Part shown: positions 1 to 10,600 of the stretch, piece by piece
How positions within the stretch are numbered: position 1 is the stretch's first letter
Layout of the letters: each line of letters begins with the position of its first letter
Position numbers and translations under genes: made by a program
Origin: Lentinula raphanica
Taxonomy: Eukaryota > Basidiomycota > Agaricomycetes > Agaricales > Omphalotaceae
Assembly: GCA_027919835.1 (NCBI GenBank)
Contig: JANVFP010000006.1
Span: 1 to 64,000 of the forward strand
Reading direction: 5' to 3'
Length of the DNA stretch: 64,000 nucleotides
Notes under the pieces: generated by a model
The model's database searches: none
Seen by the model: the letters and a program-made list of their open reading frames with translations, nothing else
Told to the model about the DNA's origin: nothing

Positions 1-525
1 AATCGCCGGAGGCGGTTTCAACAACTTATTGGCCTCGACTTCGAACAACATGCAATAGATCAACAGCTCAGATCCATCCTCGACTCTCAATGGTCGAAAC
101 CTCTGAACCAATTCCAGCATAGCTTTCTTGGAACCCAGGGGTTTGCCAAAGATAGACGGGAACCGCTCAATCATGGCTCGAAGGAATTGATCTGCATCCT
201 CCTTTCCTTCCTCCGCTCCAGGGAGATGCTCTAAGGCTTGCTTCGTCTGGAGGGTCATCCATCCAAAGATCCTTTGCATCTTCACCTTCTCAGAGGTCAC
301 ACCCGTGGCTTGGAACGTCGTTAGACAGAACCTCATCCATTCAGGCATTTGGATCGGATCAGCTAGATCCAAGATCATAGCCGTTTTATGAGTGGCAGGG
401 AACTTCGCATTGTTGTATTCCCCTTGCTCTTCAGGAGACAACGCAGGAGGTCCCAACAGTTTGAGGATATCCACTGGAGCCTCGTTTGCACCTTGTGCAT
501 TTTGGTCATTTTGTGTAGTACTCAT
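1..525 (-). CDS. Retrotransposon gag-like protein, partial (element A)
   Basis: An open minus-strand frame runs from an ATG at 525 off the left edge of the window. It encodes about 175 residues with the helical, tryptophan-containing look of Ty3/Gypsy capsid proteins, for example PEWMRFCLTTF followed by RIFGWMTLQTK. The frame stays open upstream to a stop near 903 without another ATG, so the true N-terminus could be longer, through splicing or a non-ATG start. The upstream part is basic and serine-rich (KRKRVTKKP). A primer-binding-site candidate lies about 440 bp upstream, as expected for gag of an LTR element. The capsid does not resemble the one in element B, so A and B look like different families. 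The missing pol would lie to the left of the window. Confidence 0.65.
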   Translation of the reverse strand, partial: MSTTQNDQNAQGANEAPVDILKLLGPPALSPEEQGEYNNAKFPATHKTAMILDLADPIQMPEWMRFCLTTFQATGVTSEKVKMQRIFGWMTLQTKQALEHLPGAEEGKEDADQFLRAMIERFPSIFGKPLGSKKAMLELVQRFRPLRVEDGSELLIYCMLFEVEANKLLKPPPAI

Positions 526-962
526 CGTTATATTTGGTATTCTGTTCCCAAACACGATACGTTGCAAGTCAAAAGAAATAGAGTTTGGTAATGTAGGATT
601 CAAACTAGTCAAATCGACTGGTTCAGCAGTAACTGCCTGACGTCTACTGCTTCCTTGCACTACACCAGATCTGTTCGTTCTTGGAACTTCAGAAGCAGAT
701 CTAGCAGCAGTCCCGTTATCTGGATTGCTTTTTGCTCGTCCGAGGTTCTTCGGATCGTAGACAGGAACCGTAGGCTTCTTTGTAACACGTTTTCTTTTAT
801 CCGGGGCTTGCACCTCTGGATCAAAGTAATCTAAAGAACCTGCGTTCTTCGACGTCCGAGACTCCCTTGGAGCTATTTTTAAGATCAAACAAAGTTCGAC
901 CTAAGGCAATGGTTTGAGAAATCGATAGATCTCTCGAGTTCGTTCCAAAATATAGATTCCAC

Positions 963-980
963 CCCTCGCGGTGGGCTCCA
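963..980 (-). other. Primer-binding site of element A
   Basis: On the minus strand the sequence begins TGGAGCCCACCGCGAGG, that is, a tRNA 3' end ending in CCA on the plus strand. It lies between the gag frame and LTR-like DNA, which is where a minus-strand tRNA primer site belongs. The identity of the tRNA was not established. Confidence 0.6.
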
Positions 981-1674
981 GATAACGAGGATATGAAGGG
1001 TGCAATTTAATGCTTCGTTGGATAGATCTAATGACCTAGTGACTTTATCACTGAACACTGATCACCAATATACTTCTTATGTCGTTTGTCAAATGTATTT
1101 AAGCGAGGTGTGGGGCGTTGTCAGAGATTCCGCACGATCTTATACCTTAGAACGAACTGGTAGTCCTAAAAGATCTACTGGATCCGCAATACAGGTCAAC
1201 AGAGCGAAGTGACACGGAAGTACAGATCTTTTGATCTGGACTCGAAGGGGGTGAGTGATCCACTCAAAGGGTTTACAAGGAACGAGAGAACTCGTATAGA
1301 TCAGACTTTATGACCACACAAATACTATCAGAACCAGGTTGAAGATCTACTGATCACCGATCACAGGAAACCTTCACAGCTCGTATGGATCACCAATCAC
1401 CACACGTCTGCTTGAACAGAGCCACCGAAACTCTGAACGCTCACTTGGAACAACCGAGAACCAAGCCCTCTGTATCTCCACGATAGGAGTCTACCTTCGA
1501 TTCAAATCTAGCTGAGACTTTATCAACTGACAAGATATCGGGCCTAACGAGATGAGAATTTCACAACCACTTTCGAAGACCGCCCGGCTTACAAAGCCTT
1601 TACTCCTCACGTATGAGAGCAAAGGTTAGCTAGTCAGAGAAACTGGGCACAAAACCTGAATATATTTTTGTAGG
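981..1674 (-). mobile_element. LTR-like DNA of element A, part left of the KDZ insertion
   Basis: Non-coding DNA directly beyond the primer-binding site of element A and therefore its 5' LTR by position. It is rich in AGATCT/GATC words, as is the DNA right of the KDZ element at 19242-20167, so the two pieces may be one LTR split by the insertion. No clean TG...CA end is visible within this piece. Confidence 0.5.
1668..1674. repeat. Left target-site duplication of the KDZ element
   Basis: TTGTAGG sits immediately outside the left TIR, which starts CACTTCAGGC. The same seven bases follow the right TIR at 19235-19241. The next base on each side does not match. Confidence 0.8.
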
Positions 1675-2071
1675 CACTTCAGGCACCTACTTATGAAGAC
1701 CCACTTAGGATGAATAAAACCATCCCATGAATACCCCCTAAGGGGTACTTGGCCATGGGCACGACCAACATGGGATGCCCAAGTTGGGTATCCCAATGCC
1801 TTGGGTAGCCCATGGAGGGGCAGTCCACACTTTGGGCAGCCCTTAGATGGGTAGACCACCCACTTGGGCAGTCCACACTTTGGGCAGCCCTTAGATGGGT
1901 AGACCACTCACTTGGGCAGTCCATACATTGGGCATCCCCCAGATGGGTAGACCACTCACTTGGGCAGTCCACACCTTGGGCAGCCCTTAGATGGGTATCC
2001 CACTCACTTGGGCAGCCCACACCTTGGGTAGTCCAACTTGGGCAGTCCACACCTTGGGCAGACCAACTTGG
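1675..2071 (+). repeat. Left terminal inverted repeat of the KDZ element
   Basis: About 400 bp that match the reverse complement of 18825-19234. The outer 140 bp are unique sequence. The inner part is a run of degenerate short units such as TTGGGCAGTCCACACC and CCCTTAGATGGGTAGACC. Long open frames on both strands here (1626-2141) come from the repeat structure and are not genes. Confidence 0.85.
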
Positions 2072-2162
2072 AAATCCCATTGCCATTGTTATATTTATCT
2101 TCACTGCCTCACACATATTATACTGTCAAGGTTACCTTTAAAACTAAATGTATTCAAACCAG

Positions 2163-5100
2163 TTATACATCAACTTCATCTTCGGTATCATAAGCCTCTG
2201 TAAGATCTAATGCATCCATGCATTCTAAAAGCCCAAAGTCCAATTCTTCATCCTCTATCTCATCATATACTTCCCCATCCTCCTCCTCTTCAGCCTTCGA
2301 TATATAATCTGAGTCTATTTTTGCTGCTGCAATGCTTAAGTCTGTTTCTGAGGGACCCCATGGCAGGAGCTTGTAATCCGGTGGCAGACTGGAAAGTGTC
2401 CTTTCCCAAACCACACATAGGCGGCACATGTCTGAACGCCGTAGTTGTAGTTGATAAAGTATGTGTTTCTCTGTTTTAAAAGCATGTTAACTCCATTCAC
2501 TCGATCAAGCAGCAATGACATACCAGACTCATGTACATCCTCAATCGTCTTCTCAAGTAAGCTCCACTCTTCCGCAAACCATTCCCGCATTACTCGACGT
2601 TCATGAGTCAAACGGCGTAACTCTTCATCACACCGGTCACGAAGTAGAATACCTCGTATCCCAGTACGCACTTGATCGTCTCCCAGCCATGGAGGGACAT
2701 CGAACACGTTAGTGTTCTCATCCAGGCCTACGTCATCCCAGATAGAATCATCAACGTCGAATGTGAACAACTCTTTTGTTGGAATGCTCCGTGGGGCAAC
2801 GGCATGTCGCGGTGCATTTCCGCCTTGAATTAAGTTCGAAATCTTCACGCATAATTTGTTGTAAGTACGCGCCAAGGATTCAATACCAGGATCGCGTCGT
2901 TTGACCGCATCTGCAGTGTGAGCCTGTAGTCGACGTTCTGAACCTGTACATATCATGAAATATGAAGTCAACTTCAAACGCCCAAGCACAAAGCCACTCA
3001 CTACTGATTTGACGTCGGAATGACCGTTCCAAACGGTCACGTTCGAATTTCCTTGCTTTCAGTTTCTCTCGTAGACGGATCTTCACTGCTTTGGCATTAA
3101 GACGCGCGGCTATGAAAGGACTAGATGCCACCTTGCGATACTCTGCATTGGCTTCTATTCCAAGAGATCGTTCCTTCACCCGCAGATCTTTTTCTGCTTT
3201 CTGGAGTTTGGACTTCTGCCCATCAAGATCAGCTTGAGCTTCTTCTACTTCATAAGGCTCTGCGTCGAGGTCAGTAGCGATTGCTTCTAGTCGGCGGACT
3301 CGGTCTCTGAGGGTGTCTCTGACGTTTCGAAGTCGGACTGCATCCTGCGCTGCCTTCTTAGCTGCATTCAGAGATTGACCTGTGCGCAAATTTCATTTCG
3401 TGTATCTTTCAGGAAACGAATATAGATAGACGTACTTGGTAAAGGTCGCGTCTGATATTTCACCTGCTCTGCCCATTGGGCACGCAGGAAGTCAGGATTT
3501 TTCATTGAGAAATGCACATCCTTCTCGCCATCTATGCGTTTAGCCTCTGCGAGTTTCCACTTCCGAACAATCCATGTCGCTAGTCCCCACAGGCTTTCTT
3601 GATCAGCATGTTGAATTTGAGTATCAAGTGAATACAGGCGAAGATAGTGCTAAGGAAAAGATTGTAAGACTTGAGTTCAAGAATCCGCAGTGAAAGCACG
3701 TACACCACAAACTCGAAGATAAGGTACAAGTCTACTAATGGAATGCCAAAATCGCTCGCATCCTTCGCCGTCAGACAGCCCAAAGCCTTTACACTTGCGG
3801 GGGTGGTAGATGCATTGGCAGGCCCAGTTATGACCAAAGGCATGGAAAACGGAGATGGCGAATGCGATACGGGGTAGATAATCTTTGATGAAACCCCATT
3901 TGATGCAACTTCGCTCCAAGGAGCAGCCAATGTCATAGAGAAGTCCGACAGTATAAGACGTTGGGAGATGTTGAAATAGAGCGTCGATCAAAGCAAGTGC
4001 GTAGTGCTGTCGTTCACCGGGAGTCGTGATATTGACCAGCCAAAGTACACGATCGTGACGACACAAGAGGCCCATGAGACCGGTTGAGTCAAAGAACTGA
4101 GTACTTGCTTTGCGTCGGGCTCCGTCAGCAGCCGTGAAACTGCCTTCACAAGCATCCAGAACAGATTTTGGGACTCGAAGCGAACCTTCATACCCGTCAT
4201 CCTCTTCTTGGGTTTTCTTTGGCTTTGAAGTGGGATCTGTTGGGCGTACACTTTCCACGAAATGTTGCCAGGTAGCAACGTCAGACTCGGGGATGAATAC
4301 GGATCTGGGATGCTGCCTCTCTGGGTCCCGATGTGAACGTGCATTGTTCTTCTGTGTAAAGCAAGCGTCGAGACACACAATGCAAGATAGACTGACCAGA
4401 AAGTTTTTAGTTCATTTCCACGTTCAACAAATGACAACACTCACTCATTGTCCAAGGTACTAGTTCCACCAAAGCACAAAGGGCATCGCCGCCGCAGATA
4501 TTCACTAGGTTGTAACTTGGTATCTGCTTCATTTTCTCCCTCGGTAATGTGACGAGCGCGCTTGGACTGGCGATGATCATCAGCATCGTTGGTAGATGGC
4601 GTTGCTGGTGTCTGGGATGATGTTCTCGAGTCTTCGATCACACGATCGATGTACCGAGTAGCGACATCTTGTAAAGTATTAAACCATTGTAGAGCATTCG
4701 CAAAACGGCGACGCAGAGGATCCTAGAAAAAAAATCAATATAGGGTAGTATAGAGAGTATGCGTAACAGTGATCACCTGGCTATGCAGATGATATCCTTG
4801 ATTTTGGAGAAAATCTTGCAGCGCACTGCACCAAGCGGTGTTATTTGGAGAAACGCGAAGGTTCAGGCGTGTCACGAAGTCGAGGACTCTGAGATCCACC
4901 GCCAAAGACGGTTGTAGTGGTGCACATCCAAATAGGCCCAATTTCATGAGCTGGACGGCTGCAGGAAGACAAGAGCATATGCGAAGCTTCAAATGTTGCA
5001 ACTCTACTGCCAGTCTCAGTGATGCTCGATAATCTGAATACAATCATAATGCTTACCATGGAATCGCACTACCACGACCTTGAGCTCCCTCGGTTGACTC

Positions 5101-5582
5101 ATACAAACGCAATCCTCCAGAACTTCACCAGGCCGATCTGCCAAGTTACTGGAAGACTGGATATATTCTAGATATACCCGGACCAGACGAGGGATGGTTT
5201 CTTCAGACCATCGTTTGTACTGCGTAATGCGTTTGCGCCGATGAGTGGTTTCTGGGGGTGCAGGGGCAGTTGGCGTAAGTTGCAACGTCATGGTCTCTCC
5301 AGATTCATGTCGATGTTTTTTAGGCGTCGTAGGTTCCACGGTTTCAGATTCCGAGTAAGGGCGCATTCGGAAGCCTACTTGTCCTCGAGGAGTCGGAAGT
5401 GGAAAACGTTGAGTGAAAGATCCTCCAGCAGTGACAAAGAGCCCTGGAGTCGTTTCTTTGCCCCGTTTTGATGGCGAACTTGAACGCGAGCGACATCCTA
5501 TGAGGCTGTAGGACTCTTTGGTGGTGGCAACGGGGCTCTGATCGTTCGCTCGAAAATGTTTTGGAAGACGTGCACGAGACAT
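2163..5582 (-). CDS. KDZ transposase with N-terminal cysteine-cluster region
   Basis: A spliced minus-strand gene, the presumed mobility enzyme of the element. The ATG at 5582 starts a basic, serine-rich region. Next comes the cysteine-cluster part typical of KDZ proteins: YKRWSEETIPRLVRVYLEY, then CVC, and in the next exon CSC and LMKLGLFGCAPLQPS with AVDLRVLDFV. The catalytic part reads LDACFTQK (Asp, about 4369), LLYDIGCSLE (Asp, about 3934) and GEGCERFWHS (Glu, about 3757-3766), matching the expected D-D-E order of a RNase H-fold transposase. A coiled-coil-like, Arg/Lys/Glu-rich region (3380-3020) and a very acidic tail ending at 2163 follow. Apparent stops between exons fall in short GT-AG introns, for example near 4440. 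I see no disabling change. Exon limits are approximate. Confidence 0.85.
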
Positions 5583-5892
5583 GCTAGAGTAGGAGAGAGG
5601 AATACCAGTGGCGGTCGTGAGATGGTTGCCCCCGGTGGAGGACAATGAACGGTCTCAACCACCCCACCTGCTAGTTTAACGTCATTGCGGACGCGACATG
5701 TTAATGATCTTTATTGTTGGGCTTTACTTGTTCCGGCTCTGCGCAGTCGTGGTCCTCCAAGCAAACAACCACAGTAGAATATCACGGTCTCCAGCTTTGG
5801 ATTGTAAACGTTCGAAAACAGTTCATTTTATTTGGAAGTAGATGTAACATACAATCAGGAGTGTATTGTAAGATGAATCTACAACGCAATGT

Positions 5893-6978
5893 CTACTCTG
5901 ATTTTTTGGCTACATTGATACCATAATGGCAATTGATAAAATGATGGCAAGCTTGTCCAAAAATCTCGTTCGGGAGTGTGTATATCAAGTCAGACTCGCT
6001 CAACTCTTCTTTACCAAAGAGATGGTCAAATCGGTCAATCTTAACGGACCAGGACGACCAATCACTGATTTCCTTGAGTCGAATCACGAACTGCTGATGA
6101 ATTCCGTGAAAGCCTTCAGGATCGTGACGCAGAAGGAACTTCTCTAACTGCACCCAATTCTTGGAAGCATCAGTGGGTGGGATCCATGGGACGTAGTCAG
6201 GATGAGGCAGTGCACGATATTTGGGATGGTTCATCGGCCTGTCAGCAATACGAGCCAACGCCTCCATCTGTAACTCCATGCGATCTACAAGGCGTTGGGT
6301 CGCAAAAGGGTTGACAGTCTTTGATAAGGCAAGGAGCTCCTTTCGGATTTTGATCAACTTCGGGTAGTCACTGCAAGCCATCGTTTGGACCTCGTACTCG
6401 CTAGCTATGGCAGAAGTGTCGACCTTGGGCTGTCGGATACCAGCCATAACGTCGAGGAGAATCAGATGATCTTCGAAGGTAAGATCGCACATTGCCGGGT
6501 CACTAGGTGGTTCCCAACCAGCGAGAGGATGAGCGTGGGTGAGGGAACGCATGGTTGGTGCGGGTGAGGGTTTCATCAAACTTGGGCGCAATAGTGCTGA
6601 ACGGTTTCGCGAGGATGGAGTAGGTGAAGAGGGAGGAGGTGAGGAAGTGGGTGTGCCAGTCTGATTATCGTCGATGAACTCCGGTGACCGCAGAAGGTCA
6701 GTCCTTGCCTGTTTGCTCAATTTTGTCAACCTTCGGTGCAAAGGAGTTGACGTAGGAGCAGCCTTGGTCCCAAGAGCAGGATAGCCGATAATGGGGGAAC
6801 CGCGAACACGGTTCCTGGAGGACAGAGTAGGAGAAGAGGCAGCAGATGGATCGAAGTCGTCTTCGACAAACTGACGCCAGCCCACGGGCTTAGGCTTCAG
6901 ACGGTGAGGCCTACCAAACATGCTCGGATGTGGTTGCGGGGATGAGTGATAGCTCTTGATCGTTGGTTCACGAGGCAT
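5893..6978 (-). CDS. Hypothetical 361-residue protein in the KDZ element
   Basis: A single uninterrupted frame with a clear ATG at 6978. I do not recognise the family. The first half is low-complexity and basic (Pro, Ser, Arg, Thr). From about residue 160 it becomes ordered-looking, with stretches such as LTFEDHLILLDVMAG, RKELLALSKTVNPFATQ and HPDYVPWIPPTDASKNW. There are no membrane segments, signal peptide or cysteine clusters. It lies 310 bp upstream of the transposase on the same strand, so it probably has its own promoter and belongs to the element's gene set. An accessory DNA-binding or regulatory role is possible by position only. Confidence 0.6.
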   Translation of the reverse strand: MPREPTIKSYHSSPQPHPSMFGRPHRLKPKPVGWRQFVEDDFDPSAASSPTLSSRNRVRGSPIIGYPALGTKAAPTSTPLHRRLTKLSKQARTDLLRSPEFIDDNQTGTPTSSPPPSSPTPSSRNRSALLRPSLMKPSPAPTMRSLTHAHPLAGWEPPSDPAMCDLTFEDHLILLDVMAGIRQPKVDTSAIASEYEVQTMACSDYPKLIKIRKELLALSKTVNPFATQRLVDRMELQMEALARIADRPMNHPKYRALPHPDYVPWIPPTDASKNWVQLEKFLLRHDPEGFHGIHQQFVIRLKEISDWSSWSVKIDRFDHLFGKEELSESDLIYTLPNEIFGQACHHFINCHYGINVAKKSE

Positions 6979-7198
6979 TTCTATGCCAAAGGCAAGGGTG
7001 GTAAGTCACAGTTGGGTCGGGCTATAAATTCCACCTACCAAGAGGATGATGAACGTTGAGCAGGATCAGTCAGTGGCAATGTATGTTGCATTTTATAGTG
7101 GCATCGCTCCATTGTCCAAGCGGTGTGTGGTAAGACAAGCGTGGTTCCAACCTCGTTTCGGACATGCTATTGTGAGGCGCACTGGTGGTGAAAGAACT

Positions 7199-7517
7199 TT
7201 GGTCCAGCGTTCCAACGGCCAACGCTACGCAGTTTAAGGTCATGCAGGACCAGCTTCAAATGTGTTCGCACATGGACGTTGGTTTCTATCAGTTAGTACA
7301 TATATTGGTCCAGCATTCCAACGGCCAACGCTACGCAGTTTAAGGTCATGCAGGACCAGCTTCAAATGTGTTCGCACATGGACGTCGGTTTCTATCAGTT
7401 AGTACATATATTGGTCCAGCATTCCAATGGCCAACGCTACGCAGTTTAAGGTCATGCAGGACCAGCTTCAAATGTGTTCGCGCATGAACGTCGGTTTCTA
7501 TCAGTTGGTACATATAT
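7199..7517. repeat. Three tandem copies of a 106-bp unit
   Basis: The unit starting TTGGTCCAGCRTTCCAAYGG recurs at about 7199, 7305 and 7411, with only a few substitutions between copies. It lies between the 3' end of the Spt5-like gene and the start of the 361-residue orphan, so it may serve as part of that gene's promoter or as a spacer. Confidence 0.9.
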
Positions 7518-7605
7518 TCAAACATTAGAAATTACAAACTGTTATATAGATTATACCGAAAGATACAAGCTGTTATATGTAGATATTGTCTGATGAGAGA
7601 TACTT

Positions 7606-10600
7606 CTAAGTGTGTCCTAGCTTGACTATGCGTCCATGCCCATCGACGTCGTAACCGTTGGTATTTCCTCCCGCAGCTTTACGCACAATGCACATCATCT
7701 TGTTCCCAGCTTCAGAATCTGATCGTGACTCATGAACCATGACAAGCGCATTGCCCGGTATTCTCTTCAGCACCGGGTCACCATCATCAATCTCTACAGA
7801 GAATTGCTTTCTCCGCTCTGGGTGAAACTTCGGGCGCATTACCTGCAACACTCACAAATTTCCTTCCGCGAAGTAATTCGCCCGTCGGACAAGCTTCCCT
7901 GTATGTTCGCCTTCACATATGATGTAAAGACCACTCGCCGAATGACCCTTCGTGACTTTACTGCATCGAGGATTGGAAAGAATAGCTCTTGGATCCACTT
8001 CCCGTGTTGCGACATTCACTTTGAGGCCTCCTACATGACTGTCCTGAGTAGATACCACAACTTCACCACTGGACCCGATGTGCAAAGCAACCCGAACTGC
8101 ATCCTTCTCAGAACGAACATTTACCCATATATCTCTTCCCCCAAGACCTTGGCAAATACGACGATCCAGAATCCAGTGCTTTGGTGGCAGAGGAGCAGAA
8201 GCCGATGAAGATGAAGATGAAGCATATGGGTTTGGTGTACGAGAGCTTGGATCCCATGCGGGAACACTGTAGTCAAAAGCTGTCCAATGTCTCATTGGTG
8301 TACGACTGCCATCTGCTGATTCAAGCGGAAGAGGTGTGATTGGGGTTTCATTTTCTTGGTGCCGAGGTATGTAACCCATTCGCAAGTTGAAATATGAGCT
8401 GGTCTTCTTGGTGAAGCTGGATTCATGAATGAACCCGCCGTTATCCACCCGTCGCAGCTGATCATAATCATACCACTCTTCGAGGTTGCCGACTAATGAA
8501 GGAGTTTGGAATCGAATGAGTACAAGAAGGCCACTCTTTGTGTTTTTCCAGTCAGATTTTACATCCAACACCATGCCCAAATATCCCTTCCGTTCCCCAG
8601 TGATTGGTTTGACCTCCTGATGCAGCCAAGGTATTCGTCCGGTGTACTCTGTACGAGGAACTGTGCCTTCAGTCACTAGATAACCTAGTAGCGTAGAGCG
8701 AATAGTGGGATTGACAAAGGAGATCATTTGATCGATGGAAGAGAGTGTAGAAGTATCCGCTGCGTTACGGTTTTGGAGTCGTCTCAGGTCAAAACGGTTC
8801 ACTTCACGGGATATGAAAGAATCGGCCAGTTCGGCTAGGTCTGCCTTCTGGTCGAGGTCTCCAATCTTCTGGATTGCCAAAAGATAGGGTTTGAGAGCGA
8901 TGGTAGCCCCCAAATTAGACGTCTTGGGTTGAAATCCAGATTCCAGACCAGAAAGTTCTGCAGATCCTGCTACCTCTTGTACAGAGTTGGGATGAACGGT
9001 GCAGATGGAGTTGATATCGGTCAACCAGACCTCGATTTCATGCAATTTGACCTTGGTGACGAGTCCAGTTTTACCTGCTGGGTTGATTTGTTCTTCGTTG
9101 AGTGTTGAAACTCCAGAGTAGCCCAGCTGTTCTCGAGTGCGTAGCACGACAGATGGAGTGTGAGGAGAGAGTTCCACAATCTGACCCAACCTCCACTTTT
9201 TCCGCAAATGACGTTTGAGAACAGATATGTTGGCCTGGCTGTGTGAAAATAGAACCTCACACTCCAACAACCCATCCTTTTGAATTATTCCCTGCTCTCC
9301 TGTCTTCACCTCTCCAAGTCCCGACCCTTCTGGAACGTAGACGACAGTCTCACCCGCAAAGAAAGACCATGTACGCGAAGGGGGTAGACGACTTTGTTGC
9401 ATATCTGGAATAGGGTACTGCAAAAACCTCTTTAACGTTAAATCATCGATGCTCTCAGCGATCTTGAGATCAGACAACGGATGTCGCACAAGTGCGAGGC
9501 CACCACGTATGACCACTTTATCAAACATGAAGCGCTTCCGGTAGTGTGGTTGATGTTGGCATGTGAGAGGAGTTTCGCATTGCTGAGAGCACCTAGCTTC
9601 AAAGGTGACGTCCTTGAGTTTAGGGTTACAAGAACAAAACGATTTCCATTGAACTTCCAGATTCTTTTCGAAGTCGAAGTGGAAGATGAGCTGAGGAGGC
9701 CGTTTGATGTTTCGATATTTGGCAGATACAGTCATTTTAGGAATTCGGGGTTCAACTGGGAGCGGGAATCCCGCCTCTTCGAAGTCTGGTAGCTCGAAGC
9801 GAGACTCGCGCGCAGTTGGAGTACTCTGGTTATACACCTCTTCTGAAGTAGTCTGGGACTGGCGGGATGGTTCGGGGTCAGAGGACTTGAATGGATAGAG
9901 AGGGTGGTTTTTGCTAAAGTTCGGACGGGGTATGAAGAGTACCAAACACTCTGTACTTTCATCAATCTCATCAAAATCATCGAACACCACCAGTCCCATA
10001 TCTCCCCGATACCTACCCTTCGTAGGCACCACCCAAGTCCCCGGTCGAAAAGTAGTAGCATAGAACCTCCGTTGAGAATCTTCAGTGCCCGAAAGATCAT
10101 CCACCAACGTGTGAAGGGGCATTCCAAGACCGAGCCTATCCCACTCCTCCCACAACTGTGATATCGTGGACGGAGGATCGTCGAGGGTGGCCGGGCTTAC
10201 AGAGATTCTTTTGCCACGGGGATAAATGAGGTCCGGTATAAGATTGAGATACAATGCTAGCGGTACATTCCCAGGTAACATGCTGCGCGTTTGAAGGTAA
10301 AATCCGCCAGGAAATAGCGAGATGAACGCGGCGCGAATGAGATTGAGAGGGATTGTTTCGGAGGCAATATCATCGTTGATGCGTTTCACTATCGCTCGTT
10401 CAAAACCCCTCTAAGTAAAAAGAATCAAATTGAATCTCGGAGTGACGAACGATAGATGTTAAGTAGGGTCATACCTTACAGCGAACATGATATACATGAT
10501 AATGGAATGGCCCCGATGTCAGGACGTGATGGTCTTTGCTCCTCTGTCATGTCGAACGCATTGCCCTCGAACTCCTCATCGTCATCATCACCGTTGTCAT

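Noticed and set aside
1626..2141. Overlapping frames of 93-141 codons on both strands in the left TIR, and the matching frames at 18788-19217
   Set aside because: They are products of the short tandem repeats and appear on both strands in both TIR copies; no start context or family.
7046..7237. 63-codon plus-strand frame running into the 106-bp repeats
   Set aside because: Overlaps the repeat and has no features; probably chance.
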